Source: an uncultured Oscillibacter sp. (GTDB lineage: Bacteria; Bacillota; Clostridia; Oscillospirales; Oscillospiraceae). Taken from it: 30,174 nucleotides of DNA. Shown in pieces: positions 23,058 to 30,174 of this stretch. The stretch's first letter is position 1. Each line of letters opens with the position of its first letter. The notes beneath the pieces were generated by a model. The model was not told where the DNA came from, ran no database searches, and saw only the letters and a list, made by a program, of their open reading frames with translations. The translations under genes were made by a program, and so were the position numbers. Location: the NCBI RefSeq assembly GCF_900544955.1, contig NZ_UQXD01000028.1, positions 1 to 30,174 of the forward strand, written 5' to 3'.

Positions 23058-23951
23058 TCAGTCCGGGGGCAGCAGGGTGTATTTCACCAGCGTCTTCCGG
23101 ATGCGCTCCAGGCTCTCCGGCTGGGGCTCGCACAGCGGCAGGCGCAGCCCGCCCGCCTCCCAGCCCATCAGATTCAGGGCGGTTTTCACCGGGATGGGGT
23201 TCACCTCGCAGAACAGCGCGTCGCACAGATCCTTTAAGTACAGCTGCAATTTCCCGGCGGCGTCGAAGTCGTTTTCCAGGCACAGCCCCACCAGGGCGTG
23301 CATCTCCGCCGGGATCACGTTGGCCGCCACGGAGATGACCCCCTTGCCCCCCAGGGCGCAGATGGGCACCGTCTCGTCGTCGTTGCCGGACCAGATGGTG
23401 AAGTCCTCCGGGCACAGGTTCCGGGTTTTCTGGATGTTGCTCAGGTTCCCGGCGGCCTCCTTCACCCCCGCGATGTTGGGGTGTTCGGCCAGCTGGGCGT
23501 AGGTCTCCGGCGCCACGGTGACGCCGGTGCGGGAGGGGACGTCGTAGATGATGACGGGGGACTGGACCGCGTCGGCCAGGTAGGTGTAGTGCCGCACCAG
23601 CCCGGCCTGGGTGGCCTTGTTGTAGTAGGGGGTCACCACCAGCAGCCCGTCAGCCCCGGCCCGCTCCGCGTCTTTGGAGAGGGCCACGGCGTTTTCCGTG
23701 GAGTTGGAGCCAGTCCCGGCGATCACCGGCACCCGGCCCGCTACGTGGTCCACGCAGAACTCGATGGCCCGCATCCGTTCCCGGTAGCTCATGGTGGAGG
23801 CCTCCCCGGTGGTGCCGCAGACGATGATGGCGTCGGTGCCGTTTTCCAGTTGGAAGTCCAGCAGCCGCCCTAGAACGGGCAGGTCCAGAGTCTCCCGGTT
23901 GAAGGGCGTGACGATGGCCACGCCGGAGCCGGCAAAAATAGGGTCTTTCAT
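23058..23951 (-). CDS. dapA: 4-hydroxy-tetrahydrodipicolinate synthase
   Basis: A 297-residue class I aldolase joining pyruvate and aspartate semialdehyde, committing to lysine/diaminopimelate synthesis. GTTGE is at 46-50, Tyr110 is in TPYYNKAT, Tyr136 in IIYDVPSRTG with Arg141, and the Schiff-base lysine is Lys164 in AGVKEAAGN. All catalytic residues are present. It lies 136 nt downstream of asd on the same strand, whose product is its substrate. Two hairpins fill the gap. Confidence 0.97.
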   Translation of the reverse strand: MKDPIFAGSGVAIVTPFNRETLDLPVLGRLLDFQLENGTDAIIVCGTTGEASTMSYRERMRAIEFCVDHVAGRVPVIAGTGSNSTENAVALSKDAERAGADGLLVVTPYYNKATQAGLVRHYTYLADAVQSPVIIYDVPSRTGVTVAPETYAQLAEHPNIAGVKEAAGNLSNIQKTRNLCPEDFTIWSGNDDETVPICALGGKGVISVAANVIPAEMHALVGLCLENDFDAAGKLQLYLKDLCDALFCEVNPIPVKTALNLMGWEAGGLRLPLCEPQPESLERIRKTLVKYTLLPPD

Positions 23952-23979
23952 AAAAACACTCCCTTTTGATGATGAGGCA

Positions 23980-24014
23980 TGAGGAGCGGGGCGGCCTGCG
24001 CGCCCCGTTCCTCA
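23980..24014 (-). other. Hairpin in the dapA leader
   Basis: TGAGGAGCGGGGCG (23980-23993) pairs with CGCCCCGTTCCTCA (24001-24014), 14 bp with one G-T pair, and no T-run on the minus strand. It is about 30 nt before the dapA start. Confidence 0.5.
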
Positions 24015-24040
24015 CGCCCCGTCTCCGGCTGCGGGGACAG

Positions 24041-24077
24041 AGAAACGGCCCGCCGCGGTCTGCGGCGAGCCGTTTCT
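24041..24077 (-). terminator. Hairpin/terminator between asd and dapA
   Basis: AGAAACGGC (24041-24049) / GCCGTTTCT (24069-24077) with inner GCCGC/GCGGC. On the minus strand it ends in GCCGTTTCTCTG, a weak T-tract, so it may only attenuate asd-dapA transcription. Confidence 0.6.
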
Positions 24078-24087
24078 TTGGTGGGGG

Positions 24088-25179
24088 TTACTCTGCGGTG
24101 ATATAGCCCTTGGCGCACAGCAGCTCCGCCAGCAAGACGGCGCCGCCGGCGGCGCCTCGGAGGGTGTTGTGGCTGAGGCAGGCGAACTTGTAGTCGTACT
24201 GGCTGTCGGGCCGGAGGCGGCCGATGGACACCGCCATGCCCCGCTCCAGATTCCGGTCCAGCCGGGTCTGGGGGCGGTTCTCCTCCTCAAAGTAGTGGAG
24301 GAACTGCTTGGGGGCGGAGGGGAGGTCCAGTTCCTGGGCGGGGCCCCGGAAGGACGCCCAGTCCGCCTTGATCTGATCCATGGAGGGGGCCTGCCCCTGG
24401 GCGAACTTCATGAACACGGCGGCCATGTGGCCGTCCTGGCAGGCCACCCGGAAGCACTGGGCGGTGATGGCAGGACCCGCCGCCTTGACGATCTTCCCGT
24501 CCTCCACGCGGCCCCACAGCTTCAGGGGCTCGCTCTCGCTCTTCTCCTCCTCGCCGCCGATGTAGGGGATGCAGTTATCCACCATCTCCGGCCAGCGCTG
24601 GAAGGTCTTGCCCGCGCCGGAGATGGCCTGGTAGGTGCAGACCAGGGCCTGCTCCAGGCCGTATTTCCGCAGGGGGTGCAGGGCGGGGACGTAGCTCTGG
24701 AGGGAGCAGTTGCTCTTCACGGCGATGAAGCCCCGCTTGGTGCCCAGGCGTTTGCGCTGGGCGTCGATCACTGCGATGTGGTCCGCGTTGATCTCCGGCA
24801 CCACCATGGGCACGTCGTCGGTCCAGCGGTGGGCGGAGTTGTTGGAGACGATGGGGCACTCCAGTCTGGCGTAGTGCTCCTCCAGGGCGCGGATCTCCTC
24901 CTTCTTCATGTCCACGGCGCAAAAGCAGAAATCCACCTGCTCCGCCAGGCGCTCCGCATCGGCCTCGGCGTCCAGCACCACCAGGGACTCGGCCTCCCGG
25001 GGGCAGGGAACGTCCAGGGCCCAGCGGCCCGCCACGGCCTCGCCGTAGGGCTTGCCGGCGCTGCGGGCGCTGGCGGCAATGGCGGTGAGGCGGAACCAGG
25101 GGTGGTTTTCCATCAGGGTGATGAACCGCTGGCCCACCATGCCCGTGCCGCCGATGACGCCGACTTTGTACTGTTTCAT
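24088..25179 (-). CDS. asd: Aspartate-semialdehyde dehydrogenase (fungal/archaeal type)
   Basis: A 363-residue NADP-dependent enzyme reducing aspartyl phosphate to aspartate semialdehyde. The nucleotide motif is GGTGMVGQRF (10-19). The catalytic Cys158 is in KSNCSLQSYVPALHPL, and the GAGKT motif and His251 (QDGHMAAVF) are present. VPEINADHIAVIDAQ plus these motifs place it in the archaeal/fungal-like branch rather than the E. coli one; this branch is usual in many Clostridia. The start at 25179 follows AGGAGGAG. An upstream frame to 25335 runs through the promoter and is rejected. Confidence 0.93.
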   Translation of the reverse strand: MKQYKVGVIGGTGMVGQRFITLMENHPWFRLTAIAASARSAGKPYGEAVAGRWALDVPCPREAESLVVLDAEADAERLAEQVDFCFCAVDMKKEEIRALEEHYARLECPIVSNNSAHRWTDDVPMVVPEINADHIAVIDAQRKRLGTKRGFIAVKSNCSLQSYVPALHPLRKYGLEQALVCTYQAISGAGKTFQRWPEMVDNCIPYIGGEEEKSESEPLKLWGRVEDGKIVKAAGPAITAQCFRVACQDGHMAAVFMKFAQGQAPSMDQIKADWASFRGPAQELDLPSAPKQFLHYFEEENRPQTRLDRNLERGMAVSIGRLRPDSQYDYKFACLSHNTLRGAAGGAVLLAELLCAKGYITAE

Positions 25180-25242
25180 AGTATGCTCCTCCTGCTGACT
25201 TGTTACGGCGGAGGGACCGGTGGGGCCGCCGCCGAATTTTGG

Positions 25243-25271
25243 TTGAATGTGTCGCCTTTTTGTACTATAAT
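25243..25271 (+). promoter_or_regulatory. Predicted promoter of the SpoIID-like gene
   Basis: TTGAAT (25243-25248), 17-nt spacer, TATAAT (25266-25271). Confidence 0.75.
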
Positions 25272-25293
25272 ACAATCCATTGAGGATTGACAA
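25264..25293 (-). promoter_or_regulatory. Predicted promoter of asd
   Basis: On the minus strand TTGTCA (25288-25293), 18-nt spacer, TATAGT (25264-25269). Its -10 box overlaps the -10 box of the plus-strand promoter. Confidence 0.65.
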
Positions 25294-25376
25294 GCTCTGT
25301 ATCTGCCAGGCGGACATTTGTATGTATGTTAGCATACTTTTCCGGCTCCGTCAAGGCTGCGCCGTTGGGAGGTTCC

Positions 25377-27053
25377 ATGAAAAAACTGCTTTTGACCACG
25401 CTGTTCGTTGTGACATTTTTCCTCGCCTCGGCGGTCTCCGCCGCCGCCGTGGTGGACGACACCATCAAGGTGGGGCTGCGGTACGGCTCCGGCGCCCTGT
25501 TCTCCGCCAACCTGGAAAACGCGGAGGGGGAGGGCTACGCCTTCGGCTGGTACGACGAGGACCGCTCCTTCCGGGAGCTGGGGCGGACGGAGGAGACCAC
25601 CATTTCCATGACCGCCGCCGGAGATATCTATATGAGCGAGAGCGGCGCCTATTCCCGGGAGATGCCCTCCGGCGCCTTCCGCCACCTGGGGTCTTGGCAC
25701 GTCCAGGCGGAGGGCTTCGACTCCTTTGAGGAGGCGGCGGAGGCGGCCCGGGACCTGGGCGGCTGGCCCGCCTGGATTTCCGGGGAGTACGTGGTCCGGG
25801 TGGGCTGCTACGACTCCCGGGGGGAGGCGGAGGACGCCCTGGACGAGCTGGGGGAGGGGGATACCGTGGAGCGCTCCTCCGCCACCGGCGTGATGGTCAC
25901 CGTCACCGGCACCGCCGAGATCCTCTTTGAGTTCGACTATCAGGGCATCCTGCCCCTGGGGGTCCGGCCTGAGGGTTGGGGGGAGGAGCCGGCCACCTGG
26001 TTCAAAGGCTACCGCTACCGGGGCGGCTTCGAGTATCCCCGGGTCACCGGCGGGAACCTGAATGTGATCAACGTGGTGGACCTGGAGGACTACGTGAAGG
26101 GCGTGGTGCCCCATGAGATGGGCGGGGAGTGGCCCCTGGCGGCACTGGAGGCTCAGGCCGTCTGCGCCCGGACCTACGCCTGCCGCACTACCAAGCACCT
26201 CTCCGGCTACGGCTTCGACGTCTGCTCTACCACCGACTGCCAGGTGTACAACGGCCTCAACGCCTCCAACAGCCGCACCGACGCGGCGGTGGACAACACC
26301 GCCGGGGAGTGCGTCTGGTACGGCCGGGAGCTGGCGGAGACGGTGTACCACTCCTCCGACGGCGGCGCCACGGAGGACGCCGCCAATGTCTGGGGCGGGG
26401 AGGTGCCCTATCTGCGGGGGAAGGCGGACCCCTACGAGTCCCAGACCGCCATTCCCAATTACGCCTATACCGTCTCCTACACCGCCGAGGAGCTGACGTG
26501 GGTGCTGCAAAACAGCGGCTACTCCATCGGCACGGTGGCGGACGTGTACATCGCGGAGTACACCCCCCTGGGCAACGTCTATAAGGTCACCTTCGTGGAC
26601 ACCTCCGGCCAGAGCCTGACGGTGAAGGGGGACACCTGCCGCATGGCCTTCTACTCCACCACCTACGGCAAAAACGTCCGCAGTCTCCGCTTCTCCATCG
26701 GCGGCGGCAGCGGCAGCGGCGGAGGCCCCGCCGGCGGCGGGACGTACTATGTGAACGACGGCGGGGAGCGGCTGAGCGCCCTGAAGGGGGCCAGCGTTAT
26801 CACCGGCGGCGGCCGGTTGGCCACCTTAAAGGGGGACAGCGCCTCCGTCATCACCGCCTCCGGCACCGAGACCCTCTCCGGCGCCCCGTCCGCCCCGGCG
26901 GTGTCCGCCCCCTCCGGCGGGTTTGTGATCACCGGCACGGGAAACGGGCACAATGTGGGCATGAGCCAGTATGGCGCCAAGGCCATGGCGGAGCTGGGCT
27001 ATGACTACGAGGACATTTTGACCTTCTATTTTACCGATGTGACCATCGAGTGA
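25377..27053 (+). CDS. SpoIID/LytB domain-containing exported protein
   Basis: A 558-residue protein with signal peptide KKLLLTTLFVVTFFLASAVSA. Residues about 104-165 (WHVQAEGFDSFEEAAEAAR and EYVVRVGCYDSRGEAEDAL) look like a SPOR-type peptidoglycan-binding repeat pair. The SpoIID domain begins at about 233: LEDYVKGVVPHEMGGEWP with likely catalytic Glu247, then LEAQAVCARTYACR and a C-terminal GNGHNVGMSQYGAKAMAE. SpoIID cleaves glycan strands during engulfment. This protein is longer than SpoIID (~340 residues), and a Gly/Ser-rich linker near 440-460 leads into an inserted segment, so a vegetative LytB-like role is equally possible. Start at 25377 follows GGGAGG. Confidence 0.85.
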   Translation: MKKLLLTTLFVVTFFLASAVSAAAVVDDTIKVGLRYGSGALFSANLENAEGEGYAFGWYDEDRSFRELGRTEETTISMTAAGDIYMSESGAYSREMPSGAFRHLGSWHVQAEGFDSFEEAAEAARDLGGWPAWISGEYVVRVGCYDSRGEAEDALDELGEGDTVERSSATGVMVTVTGTAEILFEFDYQGILPLGVRPEGWGEEPATWFKGYRYRGGFEYPRVTGGNLNVINVVDLEDYVKGVVPHEMGGEWPLAALEAQAVCARTYACRTTKHLSGYGFDVCSTTDCQVYNGLNASNSRTDAAVDNTAGECVWYGRELAETVYHSSDGGATEDAANVWGGEVPYLRGKADPYESQTAIPNYAYTVSYTAEELTWVLQNSGYSIGTVADVYIAEYTPLGNVYKVTFVDTSGQSLTVKGDTCRMAFYSTTYGKNVRSLRFSIGGGSGSGGGPAGGGTYYVNDGGERLSALKGASVITGGGRLATLKGDSASVITASGTETLSGAPSAPAVSAPSGGFVITGTGNGHNVGMSQYGAKAMAELGYDYEDILTFYFTDVTIE

Positions 27054-27065
27054 GGAACCGGACGA

Positions 27066-28094
27066 ATGATGAAAACCAGTGATTTTTACTACGACCTGCC
27101 CCAGGAGCTGATTGCCCAAACCCCCATCCAGCAGCGGGACGCCTCCCGCCTGATGACGCTGAGCCGGGGGACCGGGGCGGTGGGGCACCACCACTTCTAT
27201 GAGCTGCCGGCGTTTCTGCGCCCGGGGGACTGCCTGATTCTCAACGACTCCCGGGTGCTGCCCGCCCGGCTGCTGGGCCAGCGCCTGCCCGGCGGCGGCG
27301 CCTGCGAGGTGCTGCTGCTGATCGACCGGGGGGAGAAGACCTGGGAGTGCCTGGTGCGCCCGGGGCGGAAGCTGCGGACCGGGGCGCGGCTGTCCTTCGG
27401 CAACGGCGTCCTCACCGCGGAGGTGGTGGGGGAGGTGGAGGGCGGTAACCGCCTGGTCCGCTTCGACTACGAGGGGATTTTCCTGGAGGTTCTGGAGCGC
27501 CTGGGCAAAATGCCCCTGCCGCCCTATATCAAGGAGGAATTGCAGGACCAGGAGCGGTACCAGACCGTCTACTCCAAGGTCCTGGGCAGCGCCGCCGCCC
27601 CCACGGCGGGGCTCCATTTCACCAAGGAGCTGCTGGACGCCATCTCCGCCATGGGCGTGGGGGTGGGGTATGTGACCCTCCACGTGGGCCTCGGCACCTT
27701 CCGCCCGGTGAAGGAGGCGGAGATCACGGACCACGAGATGCACAGCGAGTACTGCGTCATCCCCCAGGAGACGGCGGACCTCATCAACCGGACGAAGGCG
27801 GCGGGGGGCCGGTGCATCTGCGTGGGCACCACCTCCTGCCGGACGCTGGAGAGCTGGGCGGCGGCGGACGGCACCATGTCCGCAAGCGCCGGGTGGACGG
27901 ATATCTATATCTACCCCGGCTACCGCTTCAAGGTGATGGATGGGCTGGTGACCAACTTCCACCTGCCGGAGAGCACCCTCATCATGCTGGTGTCCGCCTT
28001 TGCCGGGCGGGAGCAGGTGCTGGCGGCGTACCGGGAGGCGGTGGCGGAGAAGTACCGCTTTTTCTCCTTCGGCGACGCCATGTTCATCAGTTGA
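27066..28094 (+). CDS. queA: tRNA preQ1(34) S-adenosylmethionine ribosyltransferase-isomerase
   Basis: A 342-residue enzyme that transfers the ribosyl group of SAM to preQ1 in tRNA, giving epoxyqueuosine. Motifs are FYYDLPQELIAQTPIQQRDASRL at the N-terminus, LNDSRVLPARLLG, AAPTAGLHFTKELL and NFHLPESTLIMLVSAFAG near the C-terminus. Length is standard. Two tandem ATG codons (27066, 27069) are possible starts. It follows the SpoIID-like gene by 12 nt and works in the same pathway as tgt downstream. Confidence 0.97.
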   Translation: MMKTSDFYYDLPQELIAQTPIQQRDASRLMTLSRGTGAVGHHHFYELPAFLRPGDCLILNDSRVLPARLLGQRLPGGGACEVLLLIDRGEKTWECLVRPGRKLRTGARLSFGNGVLTAEVVGEVEGGNRLVRFDYEGIFLEVLERLGKMPLPPYIKEELQDQERYQTVYSKVLGSAAAPTAGLHFTKELLDAISAMGVGVGYVTLHVGLGTFRPVKEAEITDHEMHSEYCVIPQETADLINRTKAAGGRCICVGTTSCRTLESWAAADGTMSASAGWTDIYIYPGYRFKVMDGLVTNFHLPESTLIMLVSAFAGREQVLAAYREAVAEKYRFFSFGDAMFIS

Positions 28095-28110
28095 GCATCG
28101 CCCCGCAGTC

Positions 28111-28134
28111 CCCGCGGGCGGCTTTGCCCGCGGG
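28111..28134 (+). other. Hairpin between queA and the TfoX_C-like gene
   Basis: CCCGCGGGC (28111-28119) / GCCCGCGGG (28126-28134), loop GGCTTT, no T-run. It more likely protects or separates mRNA segments than terminates. Confidence 0.5.
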
Positions 28135-28151
28135 AGGAACAGGAGGCTTTT

Positions 28152-28415
28152 ATGGATGATCTGACATCCCTCCCCAACATCGGCCCCGTGCTGGCGGACC
28201 ATCTCCGCCGGGTGGGCATCGCCGCCCCGGCGGACCTGCGCGCCGCAGGCGCCCGGGAGGCCTTTCTCCGCATCCGGGCCCAGGTGGACCCGGACGCCTG
28301 CTTCCACCAGCTCACCGCCCTGGCCGGGGCGGAGCTGGGCATTCCCAAAAAGGACCTGACCCCCGCGGACAGACAGGCCCTGCGGGACTTTTTCAGCGCC
28401 CTGAAAACCAACTGA
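28152..28415 (+). CDS. TfoX C-terminal domain-like protein
   Basis: An 87-residue protein with a helix-hairpin-helix-like start (LTSLPNIGPVLADHLRRVGI) and helical C-terminal half. This matches the stand-alone TfoX/Sxy C-terminal domain family. The full TfoX competence regulator also has an N-terminal domain, absent here, so a competence role should not be assumed. AGGAGG at 28141-28146 precedes the ATG by 5 nt. It is wedged between queA and tgt, 10 nt before the latter. Confidence 0.8.
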   Translation: MDDLTSLPNIGPVLADHLRRVGIAAPADLRAAGAREAFLRIRAQVDPDACFHQLTALAGAELGIPKKDLTPADRQALRDFFSALKTN

Positions 28416-28425
28416 GGAGAGTATC

Positions 28426-29559
28426 ATGTTCAACGTCATCAAGACCGAGGGCCGCGCCCGGCGCGGCGAGTTTTCCTGTGCCCATGGCGGCACCGTCCAG
28501 ACGCCGGTATTCATGAATGTGGGCACCCAGGCCGCCATCAAGGGCGGCGTCTCCGCCCACGATCTGCGGGAGGTGGGCTGCCAGATCGAGCTGAGCAATA
28601 CCTACCACCTCCACCTGCGCCCCGGAGACGCCCTGGTGCGGCAGATGGGGGGGCTGCACGCCTTCATGCACTGGGACGGCCCCATCCTGACGGACTCCGG
28701 CGGGTTCCAGGTCTTCTCCCTGGCCTCCCTGCGGAAGATCCGGGAGGAGGGGGTCACCTTCTCCTCCCACATTGACGGGCGGAAGATCTTCATGGGGCCG
28801 GAGGAGTCCATGCGTATCCAGTCCAATCTGGGCAGCGACATCGCCATGGCCTTTGACGAGTGCGTGGAGAACCCCGCCACCCACGAATACGCCAAGGCCA
28901 GCTGCGAGCGGACGCTGCGGTGGCTGGAGCGGTGCGTGGCGGAGCACCAGCGGCTGAACGCCCTGCCGGACACGGTGAACCCGGGGCAGATGCTCTTCGG
29001 CATCAACCAGGGGGCCACCTTCGCGGACCTGCGGGCCTGGCACATGCGCAAGATCGCCCCGCTGGCGTGCGACGGCTTCGCCATCGGCGGCCTGGCGGTG
29101 GGGGAGCCGGCGGAGGTCATGTACGAGATGATCGACGTGGTGGAGCCCTACATGCCCCCGGAGAAGCCCCGCTACCTCATGGGCGTGGGCACCCCCAGCA
29201 ACATCATCGAGGCCGTCAGCCGGGGCGTGGACTTCTTCGACTGCGTGATGCCCTCCCGCAACGGCCGCCACGGCAAGCTCTTCACCTGGGAGGGCACCGT
29301 GAACATCCTCAACGAAAAGTACGCCGCGGACCCTCGGCCCATCAGCGAGAGCTGCGGCTGTCCCGCGTGCCGCAGCTTTTCCCGCAGCTATCTGCGCCAC
29401 CTCTTCAAGGCGGACGAGGTGCTGGCGCTGCGGCTGGCCGTGCTCCACAACCTGTACTTCTACAATGACCTCATGGCCCGCATCCGGGAGAATCTGGACC
29501 GGGGCACCTTTGCCGCGTTCCGGGCCCGGTACAGCGGGGAGCTGGAGAAGCGGGCGTGA
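28426..29559 (+). CDS. tgt: Queuine/preQ1 tRNA-ribosyltransferase
   Basis: A 377-residue enzyme exchanging guanine 34 for preQ1 in GUN-anticodon tRNAs. Visible: Asp90 in LTDSGGFQVFSL, D144 and C146 in FDECVENP, GGLAVGE, the nucleophile Asp272 in FFDCVMPSRNGRHG, and zinc ligands Cys310, Cys312, Cys315 and His341. The zinc-ligand spacing matches the bacterial enzyme. It acts before QueA in the pathway. The gene ends shortly before a new promoter for yajC. Confidence 0.97.
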   Translation: MFNVIKTEGRARRGEFSCAHGGTVQTPVFMNVGTQAAIKGGVSAHDLREVGCQIELSNTYHLHLRPGDALVRQMGGLHAFMHWDGPILTDSGGFQVFSLASLRKIREEGVTFSSHIDGRKIFMGPEESMRIQSNLGSDIAMAFDECVENPATHEYAKASCERTLRWLERCVAEHQRLNALPDTVNPGQMLFGINQGATFADLRAWHMRKIAPLACDGFAIGGLAVGEPAEVMYEMIDVVEPYMPPEKPRYLMGVGTPSNIIEAVSRGVDFFDCVMPSRNGRHGKLFTWEGTVNILNEKYAADPRPISESCGCPACRSFSRSYLRHLFKADEVLALRLAVLHNLYFYNDLMARIRENLDRGTFAAFRARYSGELEKRA

Positions 29560-29584
29560 GCGCCGGGAAATGCGCAGAAAGTTC

Positions 29585-29612
29585 TTGCAAAAACGGTTGA
29601 CTTTGGTATAAT
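29585..29612 (+). promoter_or_regulatory. Sigma-A promoter of yajC
   Basis: TTGCAA (29585-29590), 16-nt spacer, TATAAT (29607-29612). Confidence 0.82.
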
Positions 29613-29658
29613 AGCATCATTGCCAATTTACAAAAGGAAAAAAGGAGCGTTTTATAAC

Positions 29659-30036
29659 ATGGATCAGGGAACATCTACGATTCTCATGCTGGTCGTCCTG
29701 TTTGCACTCATGTACTTCATGATGATCCGCCCGGAAAACAAGCGGAAGAAGAAGGCACAGGAGATGCGGGAGAGCCTGAAGAAGGGTGACGTCATCACCA
29801 CCATCGGCGGCATTGTCGGCAAGATCGTGGCCGTCAAGGGCGACACCATCATCGTGGAGACCAGCGAGGACCGGGTCCGGATGGAGTTCGCCAAGTGGGC
29901 TGTGTCCACTGTGGGCGTCCAGACCGGCGAGCAGCCCGACACCGGCAAGGGCGGCAAGAAGAAGGAAAAGGACCCCGAGGAGCTGCCCGAGGAGCCTGTG
30001 GATGAGATTCCCACTCCCGAGGAGAACAAGGACTGA
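29659..30036 (+). CDS. yajC: Preprotein translocase subunit YajC
   Basis: A 125-residue protein with one membrane helix (ILMLVVLFALMYFMMIRP), the signature RPENKRKKKAQEM, then the small beta domain KKGDVITTIGGIVGKIVAV and a charged tail rich in Lys, Glu and Pro. YajC associates with SecDF in the Sec translocon. The ATG at 29659 follows AAAGGAG; the frame is open back to 29620, but that extension would fall between promoter and RBS. tgt-yajC is a common neighbourhood. A terminator follows. Confidence 0.96.
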   Translation: MDQGTSTILMLVVLFALMYFMMIRPENKRKKKAQEMRESLKKGDVITTIGGIVGKIVAVKGDTIIVETSEDRVRMEFAKWAVSTVGVQTGEQPDTGKGGKKKEKDPEELPEEPVDEIPTPEENKD

Positions 30037-30050
30037 GGTCATAAACACCC

Positions 30051-30102
30051 CCTCCCCTGGAATATGCTTGCAGAAGAAGCATATTCCAAGGGAGGTTTTT
30101 TT
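30051..30102 (+). terminator. Terminator after yajC that contains the next ribosome binding site
   Basis: CCTCCC (30051-30056) and GGAATATGCTT (30059-30069) pair with AAGCATATTCC (30077-30087) and GGGAGG (30090-30095), with a 2-nt internal mismatch, then seven T (30096-30102). GGGAGG is also the ribosome binding site for the ATG at 30103. Confidence 0.88.
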
Positions 30103-30174
30103 ATGGGAAAAGCAAAGAAACAGTCATCGAAGCCGTCGTCCGCCTGGATGCCCTTTTGCAAAGGGGTCCTTCTG
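30103..30174 (+). CDS. Start of a small membrane protein, probably TIGR04086-like (partial)
   Basis: Only 24 codons are inside the window: ATG at 30103, a Lys/Ser-rich start (GKAKKQSSK), then FCKGVLL where a membrane helix would begin. The ATG is 7 nt after GGGAGG. In many Clostridia a short TIGR04086 family membrane protein follows yajC with this kind of basic N-terminus; that name is inferred from position and the first residues only. Confidence 0.5.
   Translation, partial: MGKAKKQSSKPSSAWMPFCKGVLL

Noticed and set aside
25287..25315. TTGACA at 25287-25292 as a plus-strand -35 box
   Set aside because: No -10-like hexamer lies 16-18 nt downstream; the same bases serve as the minus-strand -35 (TTGTCA).

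Overview
This is a GC-rich clostridial chromosome segment. It holds a spoIIIA sporulation operon, yqhY-nusB-xseA-xseB-ispA ... dxs-tlyA-nadK-argR-recN synteny, a T-box ahead of tyrS, and a fungal/archaeal-type asd beside dapA. High GC, Gram-positive ribosome binding sites and this content point to an Oscillospiraceae-like gut anaerobe (Flavonifractor/Oscillibacter/Intestinimonas type). The genus is inferred, not demonstrated.

Layout: 1-3483 is spoIIIAB (3' end) through spoIIIAH, tightly overlapping. 3487-4501 is a promoter, an Asp23/Gls24 protein (YqhY), nusB and a terminator. 4514-4639 carries a palindromic repeat that recurs at 15362-15439. 4699-7073 is xseA-xseB-ispA and a terminator. 7106-8122 is a self-contained 3-hydroxyacyl-CoA dehydrogenase-type gene with its own promoter and terminator. 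8164-9443 is the most interesting part: a consensus promoter, a gene-free stretch of about 630 nt that I identify as an OLE RNA (Ornate Large Extremophilic RNA), and the gene for its membrane partner OapA. dxs, tlyA, nadK and argR follow, then a cluster of hairpins and recN. 15510-17100 is a tyrosine T-box and tyrS, and 17178-18803 is an ABC-F ATPase.

From 18804 to 23046 the DNA is more accessory. It has a secreted-protein pseudogene (amber stop plus frameshift), a small XRE regulator on the minus strand, a 64-residue orphan, a 30-nt palindrome, and an ECF sigma / anti-sigma / secreted-protein operon. 23058-25179 (minus) is asd-dapA for lysine and diaminopimelate synthesis. It diverges from a SpoIID/LytB-domain protein through overlapping promoters. 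27066-29559 is queA, a TfoX C-terminal-like protein and tgt (queuosine tRNA modification). yajC (SecDF-associated) ends in a terminator whose 3' arm is also the ribosome binding site of the next, truncated membrane-protein gene.

The main themes are sporulation, housekeeping isoprenoid, NAD and DNA-repair genes gathered around an OLE ribonucleoprotein locus, and RNA-level control (T-box, terminators, ribosome-site hairpins). The strongest discovery candidates are the OLE/OapA locus with its competing end helices, the dispersed palindromic repeat, and the ribosome-binding-site/hairpin overlaps.
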